64,000 bases of DNA from Zestomonas carbonaria (GTDB lineage Bacteria > Pseudomonadota > Gammaproteobacteria > Pseudomonadales > Pseudomonadaceae): contig NZ_CAJFCI010000045.1 in the NCBI RefSeq assembly GCF_904061905.1, positions 1-64,000 of the forward strand. The letters run 5' to 3'. Below the pieces are notes generated by a model. That model worked only from the letters and a program-made list of their open reading frames with translations. It did no database searches and was not told where the DNA came from. Every line of letters begins with the position of its first letter. Position 1 is the first letter of the stretch. This document shows positions 28,176-38,823 of the stretch, piece by piece. The translations under genes and the position numbers were made by a program.

Positions 28176-28634
28176 ATCTTATTTCCTTGAAGCTAGAGTT
28201 GATGACAGCCTCTTCAGCGTTTCGTTGGAGCGAAGAGGACTGGACTGGTTGCAGATATAAGAGACGTCGATCGGGATCGGGATGTAGCAAATCAAGTGAT
28301 CTGCTGCACCAGGCCACGGTTCAAAGCGACCCATGCAAACACAGCTGACGGCACTCTACGCCAACTCAAAGAGAAAATACAACCCTGGAAAAGCTCTGAA
28401 TCGCAGGCGCGACGAGTGGCGTGCCCGCGCGGTCCTGGACCGTTCGCAAGATGCTGGTGGGGCTGGCGGCACGCGGTTTCGGAGCGCCTCATTTCCGTAT
28501 CCCGGTGGCAGGGGTTCCTGGGGGATACGTGGATACGACGGTCAAGCTGACGCGCGGTGGCGCGGAGAACTTGCGGGAAACGTCGATTCTGCTGGGATTG
28601 CGACACAAGCATGAAGCATGCTGGCGTGATGACA
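28176..28634. other. Gene-free 459-base stretch between cold-shock gene and tRNA-Leu
   Basis: The part next to the cold-shock gene (28176 to about 28320) should contain its promoter and 5' leader. The remainder up to the tRNA shows no credible frame on either strand and no hairpin with a T-tract that I can find by eye. It has less extreme composition than the genes around it and could hide a small RNA. Confidence 0.5.
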
Positions 28635-28720
28635 TGGTGCCCCGGGGGAGACTCGAACTCCCACTCCTTTCGGAAACGGATTTTGAATCCGCCGCGTCTA
28701 CCGGTTCCGCCACCGGGGCA
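28635..28720 (-). tRNA. tRNA-Leu (anticodon CAA)
   Basis: Read on the minus strand, the acceptor stem TGCCCCGG pairs with CCGGGGCA followed by an encoded CCA. The anticodon stem-loop CGGATTCAAAATCCG holds CAA, which reads UUG leucine codons. The long variable arm typical of leucine tRNAs (CGAAAGGAG region) and the T-loop GTTCGAGTC are visible. Total length is 86 bases. Confidence 0.95.
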
Positions 28721-28732
28721 CGATGGCGGCGG

Positions 28733-28761
28733 AGTATAGGGACAGCATCGGGGGCGGTCAA
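28733..28761 (-). promoter_or_regulatory. Promoter of tRNA-Leu
   Basis: On the minus strand TTGACC (28761-28756) and TATACT (28738-28733) are separated by 17 bases. That is a near-consensus sigma-70 promoter ending about 12 bases before the tRNA 5' end. Confidence 0.8.
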
Positions 28762-28828
28762 TCGGCTCGCGTGGCCAAAGCGGGCGGTTTCGGCTAAACT
28801 TCGCCGCCCCGCGAAACGACCCTTCATC

Positions 28829-31008
<2,180 letters not shown>

Positions 31009-31052
31009 ATAACGAAAACTATCCCACGACCTTTTTCTAACAGGAGTCCTTT

Positions 31053-31388
31053 ATGAGCTTTTTGATCCCCGCTGCCTATGCGGATGCCGCAGCCCCGGCC
31101 GCCGGTCCTGCCGGTACCGGTTTCGAGTGGGTATTCCTGGTCGGCTTCCTGGTGATCTTCTACCTGATGATCTGGCGCCCGCAGGCCAAGCGCGCCAAAG
31201 AGCACAAGAACCTGCTCGGCAGCCTGCAGAAGGGCGACGAGGTGGTCACTTCCGGTGGCATCGCCGGCAAGGTGACCAAGGTGGCCGACGATTTCGTGGT
31301 CGTCGAGGTCTCCGACAACGTCGAGCTGAAGTTCCAGAAGGGCGCGATTGCCGCCACCCTGCCGAAAGGCACGCTGAAAGCGATCTGA
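31053..31388 (+). CDS. yajC: Preprotein translocase subunit YajC
   Basis: The 111-residue protein has one membrane span (FEWVFLVGFLVIFYLMIW, about residues 27-44). The cytoplasmic domain includes RPQAKRAKEHKNLLGSL and LQKGDEVVTSGGIAGKV. It associates with SecD and SecF at the Sec translocon. AGGAG precedes the start. It sits between tgt and secD, its usual place. A GC-rich hairpin without a T-run (GGGGCGC-AAGA-GCGCCCC) lies in the gap before secD and may stabilise the mRNA. Confidence 0.96.
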   Translation: MSFLIPAAYADAAAPAAGPAGTGFEWVFLVGFLVIFYLMIWRPQAKRAKEHKNLLGSLQKGDEVVTSGGIAGKVTKVADDFVVVEVSDNVELKFQKGAIAATLPKGTLKAI

Positions 31389-31451
31389 TCCACAACATTG
31401 TTAATAATCGACGGGGCGCAAGAGCGCCCCGTGTCATAAGCGGGCGGCGTC

Positions 31452-33320
31452 ATGCTGAACAAATACCCCCTGTGGAAATACATTCTGATCCTGGCGGTGC
31501 TGGCGATCGGTCTGGTCTATTCCGCACCCAATCTTTTCCCGGACGATCCGGCCATCCAGGTCAGCGGCGCCAGCACGGCGCTGAAGATCGAGCAGGCTGA
31601 CGTCGAGCGCATCAGCCAGGCGCTGAGCGAAGCCAGGATCGCCGTCAAGGAGAGTGGCCTGAGCGAGGATGGCAAGAGCGGCCTGGTCCGCCTGACCCGC
31701 CTCGAGGACCAGCTCCCGGCCAAGGACATCGCGCGCCGGCTGCTGGGTGATGACTACGTGGTGGCGCTGAACCTCGCGCCGACCACGCCGCAGTGGTTGC
31801 GCAACCTGAGCGCCGCGCCGATGAAGCTGGGTCTCGACCTGTCCGGCGGCGTGCACTTCCTGCTGGAAGTGGACATGGAAAAGGCCCTCGACGCGCGCCG
31901 CAAGGTCTATGAAGGCGAGGTCAAGAGCCTGCTCCGCAAGGAGCGCCTGCGTTATCGCAGCCTGCCGCAGGCCGGCGGCGCCATCCAGTTGGGCTTCAGC
32001 GACACGCAGACGCTGGAAAAGGCGCAGGGCCTGATCCGCAAGGAATTCCAGGATTTCGACCTGACCAGCAGCGAGCGCAACGGCTTGCAGGTGCTGCGCC
32101 TGGAGCTGACCCAGGCCAAGCTGGCCGAGATTCGCGAATACTCGATCAAGCAGAACCTGACCACCGTGCGTAACCGGGTAAACGAGCTGGGTGTGGCCGA
32201 GCCGCTGGTGCAGCGCCAGGGCGCCAACCGCATCGTCGTCGAGTTGCCTGGCGTGCAGGACACCGCTGAAGCGAAGCGGATCCTCGGCAAGACCGCCAAC
32301 CTGGAGTTCCGCCTGGCGGCAACCCCGGATGCGCCCAGGGCGACCACCGAATCCTTCGAGTTCCGCGAGCCGGGCCGTCCGCCCGTGCCGCTGGAGCGCA
32401 GCCTGATCATCACCGGCGACCAGGTCACCGACGCCCAGGCGAGCTTCGACGAGAACGGCCGCCCGCAGGTGAACATCCGCCTGGACGGCCACGGCGGCGA
32501 ACTGATGAATCGTGCCACGCGCAACAACGTCGGTCGCAGCATGGCGGTGATCTTCATCGAGCAGAAGCCGCTGACCCGCTACGTCAAGCAAGTGGTCGAC
32601 GGCGTCGAGAAGGAAGTCGCCGTACCGGCCTTCAAGGAAGAGAAGAAGATCATCAGCCTGGCGACCATCCAGTCGCCGCTCGGCAGCCAGTTCCGCATCA
32701 CCGGCCTGACCGGCCAGGGCGAATCCTCCGAGCTGGCCCTGCTGCTGCGCGCCGGTGGCCTGGCCGCGCCGATGTACTTTGCCGAGGAACGCACCATCGG
32801 CCCGAGCCTGGGTGCGGAGAACATCGCCAAGGGTATCGAGTCCACCTGGTGGGCGATGGTCTTCGTGTCGGTGTTCATCCTGCTCATCTACAAGTTCTTC
32901 GGGCTGCTGGCCACCATCGCCCTGGCGTTCAACCTGGTGCTGCTGGTGGGCCTGATGTCGGTGATCGGGGCGACCCTGACCCTGCCGGGTATCGCCGGTA
33001 TCGTGCTGACCCTGGGCATGGCGGTGGATGCCAACGTGCTGATCTATTCGCGGATCCGCGAGGAACTGCGCAACGGCCTGCCGGTGCAGCGCGCGATCCA
33101 CGAGGGCTTCGACCGGGCCTACACCGCGATCATCGACAGTAACCTCACCACCCTGTTGGTGGGCGGCATCCTCTTCGCGCTGGGCACGGGGCCGATCAAG
33201 GGCTTCGCCGTGACCCTGTCGCTGGGGATCCTGACCTCGATGTTCACGGCGATCATGTTCACCCGCGGCATGGTCAACCTGATCTTCGGTGGCCGTAACT
33301 TCAAGAAACTGTGGATCTGA
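31452..33320 (+). CDS. secD: Protein translocase subunit SecD
   Basis: The 622-residue inner-membrane protein drives late steps of Sec export using the proton gradient. One N-terminal span (YILILAVLAIGLVYSAPNLF) is followed by a large periplasmic part with P1 and P4 regions, LGLDLSGGVHFLLEVD being diagnostic. A five-span C-terminal RND-like block includes LTLGMAVDANVLIYSRIREE. Three bases separate it from secF. Length is normal for the gammaproteobacterial protein. Confidence 0.97.
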   Translation: MLNKYPLWKYILILAVLAIGLVYSAPNLFPDDPAIQVSGASTALKIEQADVERISQALSEARIAVKESGLSEDGKSGLVRLTRLEDQLPAKDIARRLLGDDYVVALNLAPTTPQWLRNLSAAPMKLGLDLSGGVHFLLEVDMEKALDARRKVYEGEVKSLLRKERLRYRSLPQAGGAIQLGFSDTQTLEKAQGLIRKEFQDFDLTSSERNGLQVLRLELTQAKLAEIREYSIKQNLTTVRNRVNELGVAEPLVQRQGANRIVVELPGVQDTAEAKRILGKTANLEFRLAATPDAPRATTESFEFREPGRPPVPLERSLIITGDQVTDAQASFDENGRPQVNIRLDGHGGELMNRATRNNVGRSMAVIFIEQKPLTRYVKQVVDGVEKEVAVPAFKEEKKIISLATIQSPLGSQFRITGLTGQGESSELALLLRAGGLAAPMYFAEERTIGPSLGAENIAKGIESTWWAMVFVSVFILLIYKFFGLLATIALAFNLVLLVGLMSVIGATLTLPGIAGIVLTLGMAVDANVLIYSRIREELRNGLPVQRAIHEGFDRAYTAIIDSNLTTLLVGGILFALGTGPIKGFAVTLSLGILTSMFTAIMFTRGMVNLIFGGRNFKKLWI

Positions 33321-33323
33321 GCA

Positions 33324-34244
33324 ATGGCCGTGATCAAGAAAACCATCCCCTTCATGGCGATACGCAATATCGCCTTCGCTATCACCGTGTTGCTGACCCT
33401 GGTCGGGCTCGGTGCCTTGTTCGCCAAGGGGCTGAACTTCGGCCTCGATTTCACCGGCGGTACGCTGATCGAACTGCAGTACGAGAAAGCGGCCGATCTG
33501 GAGCTGATCAAGCGCGAGCTGGGGCAGGCTGGCTACGTCGATGCGGTGGTGCAGAGCTTCGGCGCTTCCACCGATGTGCTGGTACGCCTGGCTGGCGATG
33601 ACCCGCAACTGGGCAACAAGGTGGCGGATGCGCTGCGCAAGATCGATCCGGACACCGGCTTCCAGGTCAAGCGCGTAGAGTTCGTCGGCCCGCAGGTGGG
33701 CGAAGAGCTGCGCGACCAGGGTGGCCTGGCGATGCTGCTGGCGCTGGCCGGCATCCTGGTCTACCTCGCCTTCCGTTTCCAGTGGAAGTTCGGGGTCGGC
33801 GCGGTTGCGTCGCTGTTCCACGATACCGTGCTGACCCTGGGGATCCTGGCCTTCTTCCAGGTCCCCTTCGATCTCACCGTGCTGGCCGCGGTCCTGGCGA
33901 TGATCGGCTACTCGCTGAACGACACCATCATCATCTACGACCGTATCCGTGAGAACTTCCGTGTGCTGCGCAAGGCCAGCCTGATCGAGAACATCGACAT
34001 CTCGGTCACCCAGACCCTGCTGCGGACCATCGCGACCTCGTTCTCCACGGCACTGGCGTTGATCGCCCTGCTGGTGTTCGGTGGCGACACCCTGGGCAAC
34101 TTCGCGCTGGCGCTGCTGATCGGCGTGGTGGTGGGTACCTACTCGTCGGTCTATATCGGCGCCACCGTGCTGATCTGGCTCAAGCTGACCTCCGAGGACC
34201 TGATCCCTCCGGCGGTGAACGAGGAGGCCGACGGACGTCCCTGA
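33324..34244 (+). CDS. secF: Protein translocase subunit SecF
   Basis: The 306-residue partner of SecD has six spans. The family segment LNFGLDFTGGTLIELQY lies after the first span, and LNDTIIIYDRIRENFR in the fourth-span region carries the proton-path aspartate. It starts three bases after secD. A strong terminator follows at 34281-34311, closing the queA-secF unit. Confidence 0.97.
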   Translation: MAVIKKTIPFMAIRNIAFAITVLLTLVGLGALFAKGLNFGLDFTGGTLIELQYEKAADLELIKRELGQAGYVDAVVQSFGASTDVLVRLAGDDPQLGNKVADALRKIDPDTGFQVKRVEFVGPQVGEELRDQGGLAMLLALAGILVYLAFRFQWKFGVGAVASLFHDTVLTLGILAFFQVPFDLTVLAAVLAMIGYSLNDTIIIYDRIRENFRVLRKASLIENIDISVTQTLLRTIATSFSTALALIALLVFGGDTLGNFALALLIGVVVGTYSSVYIGATVLIWLKLTSEDLIPPAVNEEADGRP

Positions 34245-34280
34245 GGCACCGTTGGAGCTGGTTCACAGTACGTTCGCGAG

Positions 34281-34317
34281 CAACGGCGACCCAGGAACTT
34301 GGTCGCCGTTGTTCTGT
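34281..34317 (+). terminator. Terminator after secF
   Basis: CAACGGCGACC (34281-34291) and GGTCGCCGTTG (34301-34311) form a perfect 11-base stem with a nine-base loop. TTCTGT follows. The T-run is short but the stem is strong, and it lies 37 bases after the secF stop. Confidence 0.8.
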
Positions 34318-34376
34318 CCAAGGCTGGGAGTAAGGCATTCAATCAATGCCTGATGACTGACAGCCAGGAGGTACAA

Positions 34377-34919
34377 GTGAACAAGTCAATGCTCGTTGGT
34401 GCTGTGCTGGGGGCGGTGGGCGTCACCGCAGGCGGTGCCGTGGCCACCTACAGCCTGATCGGTGGTGGCCCCGAGTACGCGGAAGTGCTTGCTGTGCAGC
34501 CGGTCAAGGAAACCATCAAGACTCCGCGCGAAGTCTGCAAGGACGTAGCGGTCACCCGTAAGCGCCCGGTGCAGGATCAGCACCAGGTGGCGGGAACGGT
34601 GCTGGGAGCCGTGGCGGGTGGCCTGCTGGGTAACCAGGTAGGCGGCGGTACCGGCAAGAAGATCGCGACCGTGGCGGGTGCCGTCGGTGGCGGTTATGCC
34701 GGTAACAAGATCCAGGAAGGCATGCAGAATCGCGATACCTACACCACCACTGAAACCCGTTGCCACACTGTCACCGATACCAGTGACAAAGTGGTCGGCT
34801 ACGACGTGAAGTACCAGTTGGACGGCAAGGTCAGCCAGGTGCGCATGGACTACGATCCGGGCCGCCAGATCCCTGTCGAGAAAGGTCAACTGGTGCTGGC
34901 CAGACCCGCTGGCCAGTAA
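34377..34919 (+). CDS. Glycine-zipper 2TM-domain protein
   Basis: The 180-residue protein starts with GTG (VNKSMLVGAVLGAVGV), six bases after AGGAGG. A first hydrophobic helix (residues 5-28) lacks a lipobox cysteine, so it is not a lipoprotein despite resemblance to SlyB/OsmB-type proteins. A glycine-zipper hairpin AGTVLGAVAGGLLGNQVGGG and KIATVAGAVGGGYAGNKI occupies about residues 64-105. The C-terminal part (TETRCHTVTDTSDKVVGYDV) is a small beta domain. An envelope role is likely. I recall a like-sized gene here in P. aeruginosa (PA3819). Confidence 0.87.
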   Translation: MNKSMLVGAVLGAVGVTAGGAVATYSLIGGGPEYAEVLAVQPVKETIKTPREVCKDVAVTRKRPVQDQHQVAGTVLGAVAGGLLGNQVGGGTGKKIATVAGAVGGGYAGNKIQEGMQNRDTYTTTETRCHTVTDTSDKVVGYDVKYQLDGKVSQVRMDYDPGRQIPVEKGQLVLARPAGQ

Positions 34920-34938
34920 CGTGCAAGACAGCGTCCAG

Positions 34939-34967
34939 GCACCTGCCGGCTAGTGAGCGGCAGGTGC
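34939..34967 (+). terminator. Hairpin after the glycine-zipper gene
   Basis: GCACCTGCCG (34939-34948) and CGGCAGGTGC (34958-34967) form a perfect ten-base stem about 20 bases after the stop. Only a short pyrimidine run follows, so termination is probable rather than certain. Confidence 0.65.
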
Positions 34968-35174
34968 CGGACGGTTTCCCTCCTCCGGGCGTTCGCGCCC
35001 ATCCGGTATAGACTTCCGAGCAGGATGAAGCGCCAGTGTCCGGTGGACGCCATGGCGTGCCGGCTGCTTTTCGTCTCTGGCGAAGCTGGTTGATCCAGGT
35101 CAAGGGCCGCGCCCCGCAGGCCGTGAAAATGACTACAGAACAGCAACCATCATCTGCGACGAGAGGATGTCCCC

Positions 35175-35603
35175 ATGCGCAACGTACTGCTCCCCTTCGA
35201 CGGATCGGAACCGGCCAGGCGGGCGATCCACTATCTGCTCGACCTGAAGGACGAATACCCGGATATCCAGGTGCACGTGATCAACGTGCAATCCCCGGCC
35301 AAGGTCTACGGCGACTACGTGCCGGCCGACATGCTGGAGCGGATGCGCGACGGCGCGATGGCCCATGCCAGGGAGGTCATCGGCGAGGCGACCGCGCTGC
35401 TGGAGGGCAGCGGCATCCGCTTTGACACCCATGCGGTGTTCGGCGAGGTCGTCCACGAGGTCGTCCAGGCCGTGAAGGCCTTCGGGTGCGACACCGTGGT
35501 GATGGGGACCCGGGGCATGAGCAACCTGGGCAACCTGCTCATGGGCTCGGTGGCTACGCGGGTGGTGCACGAGGTGCCCGTGCCGGTGCTGTTGGTGAAA
35601 TAG
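35175..35603 (+). CDS. Universal stress protein (UspA family)
   Basis: The 142-residue single-domain Usp protein. It begins MRNVLLPFDGSEPARRAIHY and carries the ATP-binding pattern G-x2-G-x9-G-(S/T) in MGTRGMSNLGNLLMGSVATR. It is therefore of the nucleotide-binding type. It is followed by VPVPVLLVK, the usual last strand. It stands alone, convergent with suhB. The 255 bases upstream hold only a hairpin. Confidence 0.92.
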   Translation: MRNVLLPFDGSEPARRAIHYLLDLKDEYPDIQVHVINVQSPAKVYGDYVPADMLERMRDGAMAHAREVIGEATALLEGSGIRFDTHAVFGEVVHEVVQAVKAFGCDTVVMGTRGMSNLGNLLMGSVATRVVHEVPVPVLLVK

Positions 35604-35637
35604 CGTGACGGGGCGGGGGATGGCCTGCCGCAGGGGA

Positions 35638-36453
35638 TCAGCGTTTCATCGACGGCGCCAGGTGCGGCTGGATCGCAGTCAGTACGGCCTTGAAGCACTT
35701 GGTGTTGCCGGCGACGATCTGGCCTTTCTCGAGGAATTCGTGGCTGCCGGTGAAGTCGCTCACCAGCCCGCCGGCTTCCTGGATCAGCAGGGCGCCGGCC
35801 GCCATGTCCCACTCGGACAGGCCGAATTCCCAGAAGGCGTCGAAGCGGCCCGCCGCCACGTAGGCGAGGTCCAGGCTGGCGGCGCCGGCGCGGCGGATGC
35901 CGGCGGTCTGGCCGACCAGGCTGCGGAACATGCCCAGGTAGTTGTCCAGGTGATCGACCTGCTCGTCGCGGAACGGGAAGCCGGTACCGATCAGTGCGCC
36001 ATCCAGGCTCTTGCGGGCGCTGACCCGCAGGCGGCGGCCGTTGAGGGCGGCGCCGCGGCCGCGGCTGGCGGTGAACTCTTCCTGGCGAACCGGATCGAGG
36101 ACCACGGCGTGCTCGAGGCGGCCACGGTATTTGCAGGCGATGCTGACGGCGAAGTGCGGTACGCCGCGGACGAAGTTGGTGGTGCCGTCCAGCGGATCGA
36201 TGATCCACAGGTAGTCGGCGCCCTCGCCGCTGCCTTCGATCAGACCTCCTTCCTCGCCGAGAAAGCCGTGGTTGGGGTAGGCCTTGCGCAGCACATTGAT
36301 GATGGTCTGCTCGGCGGCGCGGTCGACTTCGGTGACGTAGTCCTTGGCTTCTTTCTCGTTGACCGAGAGGGTATCCAGGCGTTCGATGGAGCGGAAAATC
36401 AGTTCTGCGGCGCTGCGGGCTGCGCGCAGCGCGATATTCAGCATGGGCTGCAT
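35638..36453 (-). CDS. suhB: Inositol-1-monophosphatase SuhB
   Basis: The 271-residue magnesium-dependent phosphatase has metal-site motifs GEEGGLIEGSGEGADYLW, DPLDGTTNF and EWDMAAGALL. In bacteria SuhB also takes part in rRNA antitermination, and in P. aeruginosa SuhB affects virulence gene expression. The start at 36453 (MQPMLNIALRAAR) is the usual one, with AGGTGA upstream; the longer frame adds four residues only. It is divergent from trmJ. Confidence 0.96.
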   Translation of the reverse strand: MQPMLNIALRAARSAAELIFRSIERLDTLSVNEKEAKDYVTEVDRAAEQTIINVLRKAYPNHGFLGEEGGLIEGSGEGADYLWIIDPLDGTTNFVRGVPHFAVSIACKYRGRLEHAVVLDPVRQEEFTASRGRGAALNGRRLRVSARKSLDGALIGTGFPFRDEQVDHLDNYLGMFRSLVGQTAGIRRAGAASLDLAYVAAGRFDAFWEFGLSEWDMAAGALLIQEAGGLVSDFTGSHEFLEKGQIVAGNTKCFKAVLTAIQPHLAPSMKR

Positions 36454-36602
36454 GGACAATCTCACCTGGGTCGTTAAAGAAAGCCGAACATTCTAACAGA
36501 AAAGCATGACCTAAGAATAACCGCCTGTGCCGTGCGTGGCGTTCGCGCGGGGGCTTCCTGTAAGCTTTACGCCCCTTTTGCATGTCTCGACAGGTGCTCG
36601 CG

Positions 36603-37373
36603 TTGCTGCAGAACATTCGCGTGGTCCTGGTCAACACCAGTCATCCCGGCAATATCGGTGCCACGGCGCGCGCCATGAAGAACATGGGGCTGTCGGAACT
36701 GGTGCTGGTCGACCCGCGCTCCTTCCCCAGTGCCGAAGCGGACGCCCGGGCATCCGGGGCCGACGACATCCTGGCTGCCGCGCGGGTGGTCGCGACCCTG
36801 GAGGAGGCGATCGTCGGCTGCTCCCTGGTCATGGGCACCAGTGCCCGCGACCGGCATATCCCTTGGCCGCTGCTCGATCCGCGCGAGTGTGGCGTGCAGG
36901 CGGTCGAGCAGGCTGGGCAGGGTGGCCGGGTGGCGCTGGTGTTCGGTCGCGAATACGCCGGCCTGACCAACGAAGAGCTGCAGCGATGTCGATTCCATGT
37001 GCACATTCCCGCCGACCCGGCGTTCAGTTCGCTGAACCTGGCGGCGGCTGTCCAGGTGTTGACCTACGAGGTGCGCATGGCCTGGCTGGCCACGCAGAGC
37101 CTGCCGACCCGGCCGGAAAAGCCGGAAGGCAAGGCCGAGGAGGGCGAGTCGGTCACCGCGGATGAGCTGGAGTTGTTCTATGCCCATCTTGAGAGCACCT
37201 TGGTGGAAATCGGTTTTCTCGATCCCGAGCGCCCGCGTTACCTGATGTCCCGTTTGCGGCGTCTCTATGGCCGCAGTTCGATCGACCGGCAGGAAATGAA
37301 CATCCTGCGCGGCATCCTGACCGAGACTCAGGCGACGGCTCGCGGATTGCCCCACAAGAGGAGAGACAAGTGA
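36603..37373 (+). CDS. trmJ: tRNA (cytidine/uridine-2'-O)-methyltransferase TrmJ
   Basis: The 256-residue SPOUT methyltransferase makes 2'-O-methylation at position 32 of tRNAs. It begins [20 protein letters not shown], and SPOUT knot motifs [15 protein letters not shown] and [18 protein letters not shown] follow. I place the start at the TTG at 36603, because the E. coli protein also begins MLQNIR and AGGTG precedes it. An ATG seven codons upstream (36582) is the alternative. The stop overlaps the cysE start codon by one base. Confidence 0.95.
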   Translation: MLQNIRVVLVNTSHPGNIGATARAMKNMGLSELVLVDPRSFPSAEADARASGADDILAAARVVATLEEAIVGCSLVMGTSARDRHIPWPLLDPRECGVQAVEQAGQGGRVALVFGREYAGLTNEELQRCRFHVHIPADPAFSSLNLAAAVQVLTYEVRMAWLATQSLPTRPEKPEGKAEEGESVTADELELFYAHLESTLVEIGFLDPERPRYLMSRLRRLYGRSSIDRQEMNILRGILTETQATARGLPHKRRDK

Positions 37374-38152
37374 TGTTCGAGCGTGTGCGGGAAGACATTC
37401 AGAGCGTGTTCCATCGCGACCCGGCTGCGCGCAATGCTTTCGAGGTGCTGACCTGCTACCCGGGGCTGCATGCGGTCTGGCTGCACCGCCTGGCCCATGG
37501 CCTGTGGGGCTTCGGCTGGAAATGGCTGGCGCGCCTGGTCTCCAACTTCAGCCGCTGGCTGACCGGTATCGAGATCCATCCGGGGGCGAAGATCGGTCGG
37601 CGTTTCTTCATCGACCACGGCATGGGCATCGTGATTGGTGAAACCGCGGAAATCGGCAATGACGTGACCCTCTACCAGGGTGTGACCCTGGGTGGTACGA
37701 GCTGGAACAAGGGCAAGCGCCACCCGACCCTGGATGACGGGGTGGTGGTCGGCGCCGGTGCCAAGGTGCTCGGGCCGTTCATCGTCGGGGCGGGGGCCAA
37801 GATCGGCTCCAACGCGGTGGTGACCAAGGAAGTGCCGCCCGGCGCGACCGTGGTCGGCATTCCGGGGCGCATCATCGTCAAGTCCGACGACGAGCAGGAG
37901 GCCAAGCGCCAGGCGATCGCCGAGAAGTTCGGCTTCGATGCCTACGGCGTCAGCCAGGACATGCCCGACCCGGTGGCGCGTGCCATCGGCCAGTTGCTCG
38001 ATCACCTGCACTCGGTGGACGACCGCCTCGAAGGCATGTGCTCCGCGCTCAAGGCGCTGGGCAGCGACTACTGCGCCAAGGAGCTTCCGGCGCTGCGCGA
38101 CGAGGACTTCGCCGAGGTCAAGGACGCCGCTGGCGACAAGCCGGCGGCCTGA
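37373..38152 (+). CDS. cysE: Serine O-acetyltransferase CysE
   Basis: The 259-residue enzyme acetylates serine in the first step of cysteine synthesis. It begins [20 protein letters not shown] and contains left-handed beta-helix hexapeptide repeats ([30 protein letters not shown]). The active-site histidine lies in DHGMG, and [12 protein letters not shown] forms the loop over the active site. GAGGAGA precedes the start, which overlaps the trmJ stop. Its position just before the isc genes is logical, as IscS consumes cysteine, and common in pseudomonads. Confidence 0.97.
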   Translation: MFERVREDIQSVFHRDPAARNAFEVLTCYPGLHAVWLHRLAHGLWGFGWKWLARLVSNFSRWLTGIEIHPGAKIGRRFFIDHGMGIVIGETAEIGNDVTLYQGVTLGGTSWNKGKRHPTLDDGVVVGAGAKVLGPFIVGAGAKIGSNAVVTKEVPPGATVVGIPGRIIVKSDDEQEAKRQAIAEKFGFDAYGVSQDMPDPVARAIGQLLDHLHSVDDRLEGMCSALKALGSDYCAKELPALRDEDFAEVKDAAGDKPAA

Positions 38153-38224
38153 TGCGGGGCGACGCGCGATCTGTTATCATGCGCGCCCCTTCCGAGATCA
38201 ATCCTGAGTAAATTGATCGGTCTT

Positions 38225-38249
38225 ATAGTTGACTTAAATACTCGGGAAT
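38225..38249 (+). promoter_or_regulatory. Type 1 IscR binding site upstream of iscR
   Basis: ATAGTTGACTTAAATACTCG (38225-38244) plus GGAAT matches the type 1 IscR consensus (ATASYYGACTRDWWYAGTCRRSTAT) at 22 of 25 positions by my count. It overlaps the -35 hexamer. Holo-IscR bound here should repress the isc operon. Confidence 0.88.
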
Positions 38250-38257
38250 AGGATACT
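38229..38257 (+). promoter_or_regulatory. iscR promoter
   Basis: TTGACT (38229-38234) and GATACT (38252-38257) are 17 bases apart, a good sigma-70 promoter. Its -35 lies inside the IscR box, so occlusion of the polymerase is the expected mode of repression. The ATG is 34 bases beyond the -10. Confidence 0.82.
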
Positions 38258-38290
38258 CGCGCTAAATCCGTGACCTTCCGGTAACAAGCC

Positions 38291-38794
38291 ATGCGATTGA
38301 CCACCAAGGGCCGGTACGCTGTGACCGCGATGCTCGACCTGGCGCTGCATGCCCAGGGCGGTCCAGTGTCCCTGGCTGATATTTCCGAGCGCCAGGGCAT
38401 CTCTCTGTCCTATCTGGAACAGCTATTCGCCAAGCTGCGCCGCGGCAATCTTGTCAGCAGCGTGCGCGGGCCGGGCGGTGGCTATCAGCTTTCCCGCGAC
38501 ATGCGCGGCATCCAGGTGGCCCAGGTCATCGATGCGGTCAACGAATCCGTGGATGCCACCCGTTGCCAGGGCATGGGCGACTGCCATGCCGGCGATACCT
38601 GCCTGACCCACCACCTGTGGTGCGATCTCAGCGAGCAGATCCACGAGTTCCTGAGCGGCATCAGCCTTGGCGACCTCGTGGCCCGTCGCGAGGTCCAGGA
38701 GGTCGCCCAGCGTCAGGATCAGCGCCACTGCCATAGCCACGGTCATGGCCGCACGGTGCGCCTGGATAAGATTGAAGCGTCCGCCGTCGATTGA
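38291..38794 (+). CDS. iscR: Fe-S cluster regulator IscR
   Basis: The 167-residue Rrf2-family regulator has a winged helix in residues 1-65 ([20 protein letters not shown]). The [2Fe-2S] ligand cysteines are C92, C98 and C104, with a nearby histidine ([18 protein letters not shown]). It senses cluster status and represses the isc operon when loaded. It leads iscS-iscU-iscA-hscB-hscA-fdx-iscX, with a matching site in its own promoter. Confidence 0.98.
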   Translation: MRLTTKGRYAVTAMLDLALHAQGGPVSLADISERQGISLSYLEQLFAKLRRGNLVSSVRGPGGGYQLSRDMRGIQVAQVIDAVNESVDATRCQGMGDCHAGDTCLTHHLWCDLSEQIHEFLSGISLGDLVARREVQEVAQRQDQRHCHSHGHGRTVRLDKIEASAVD

Positions 38795-38823
38795 GCGAAC
38801 GCCAGCCTGATAGGAGAGTTTCA

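Noticed and set aside
28635-28720. tRNA-Leu as attachment site of an integrated element
   Set aside because: No integrase, no second copy of the tRNA 3' end and no foreign-looking genes are seen in the window.
34377-34919. Glycine-zipper protein as an OsmB-type lipoprotein
   Set aside because: There is no cysteine at the end of the N-terminal hydrophobic segment, so no lipobox.
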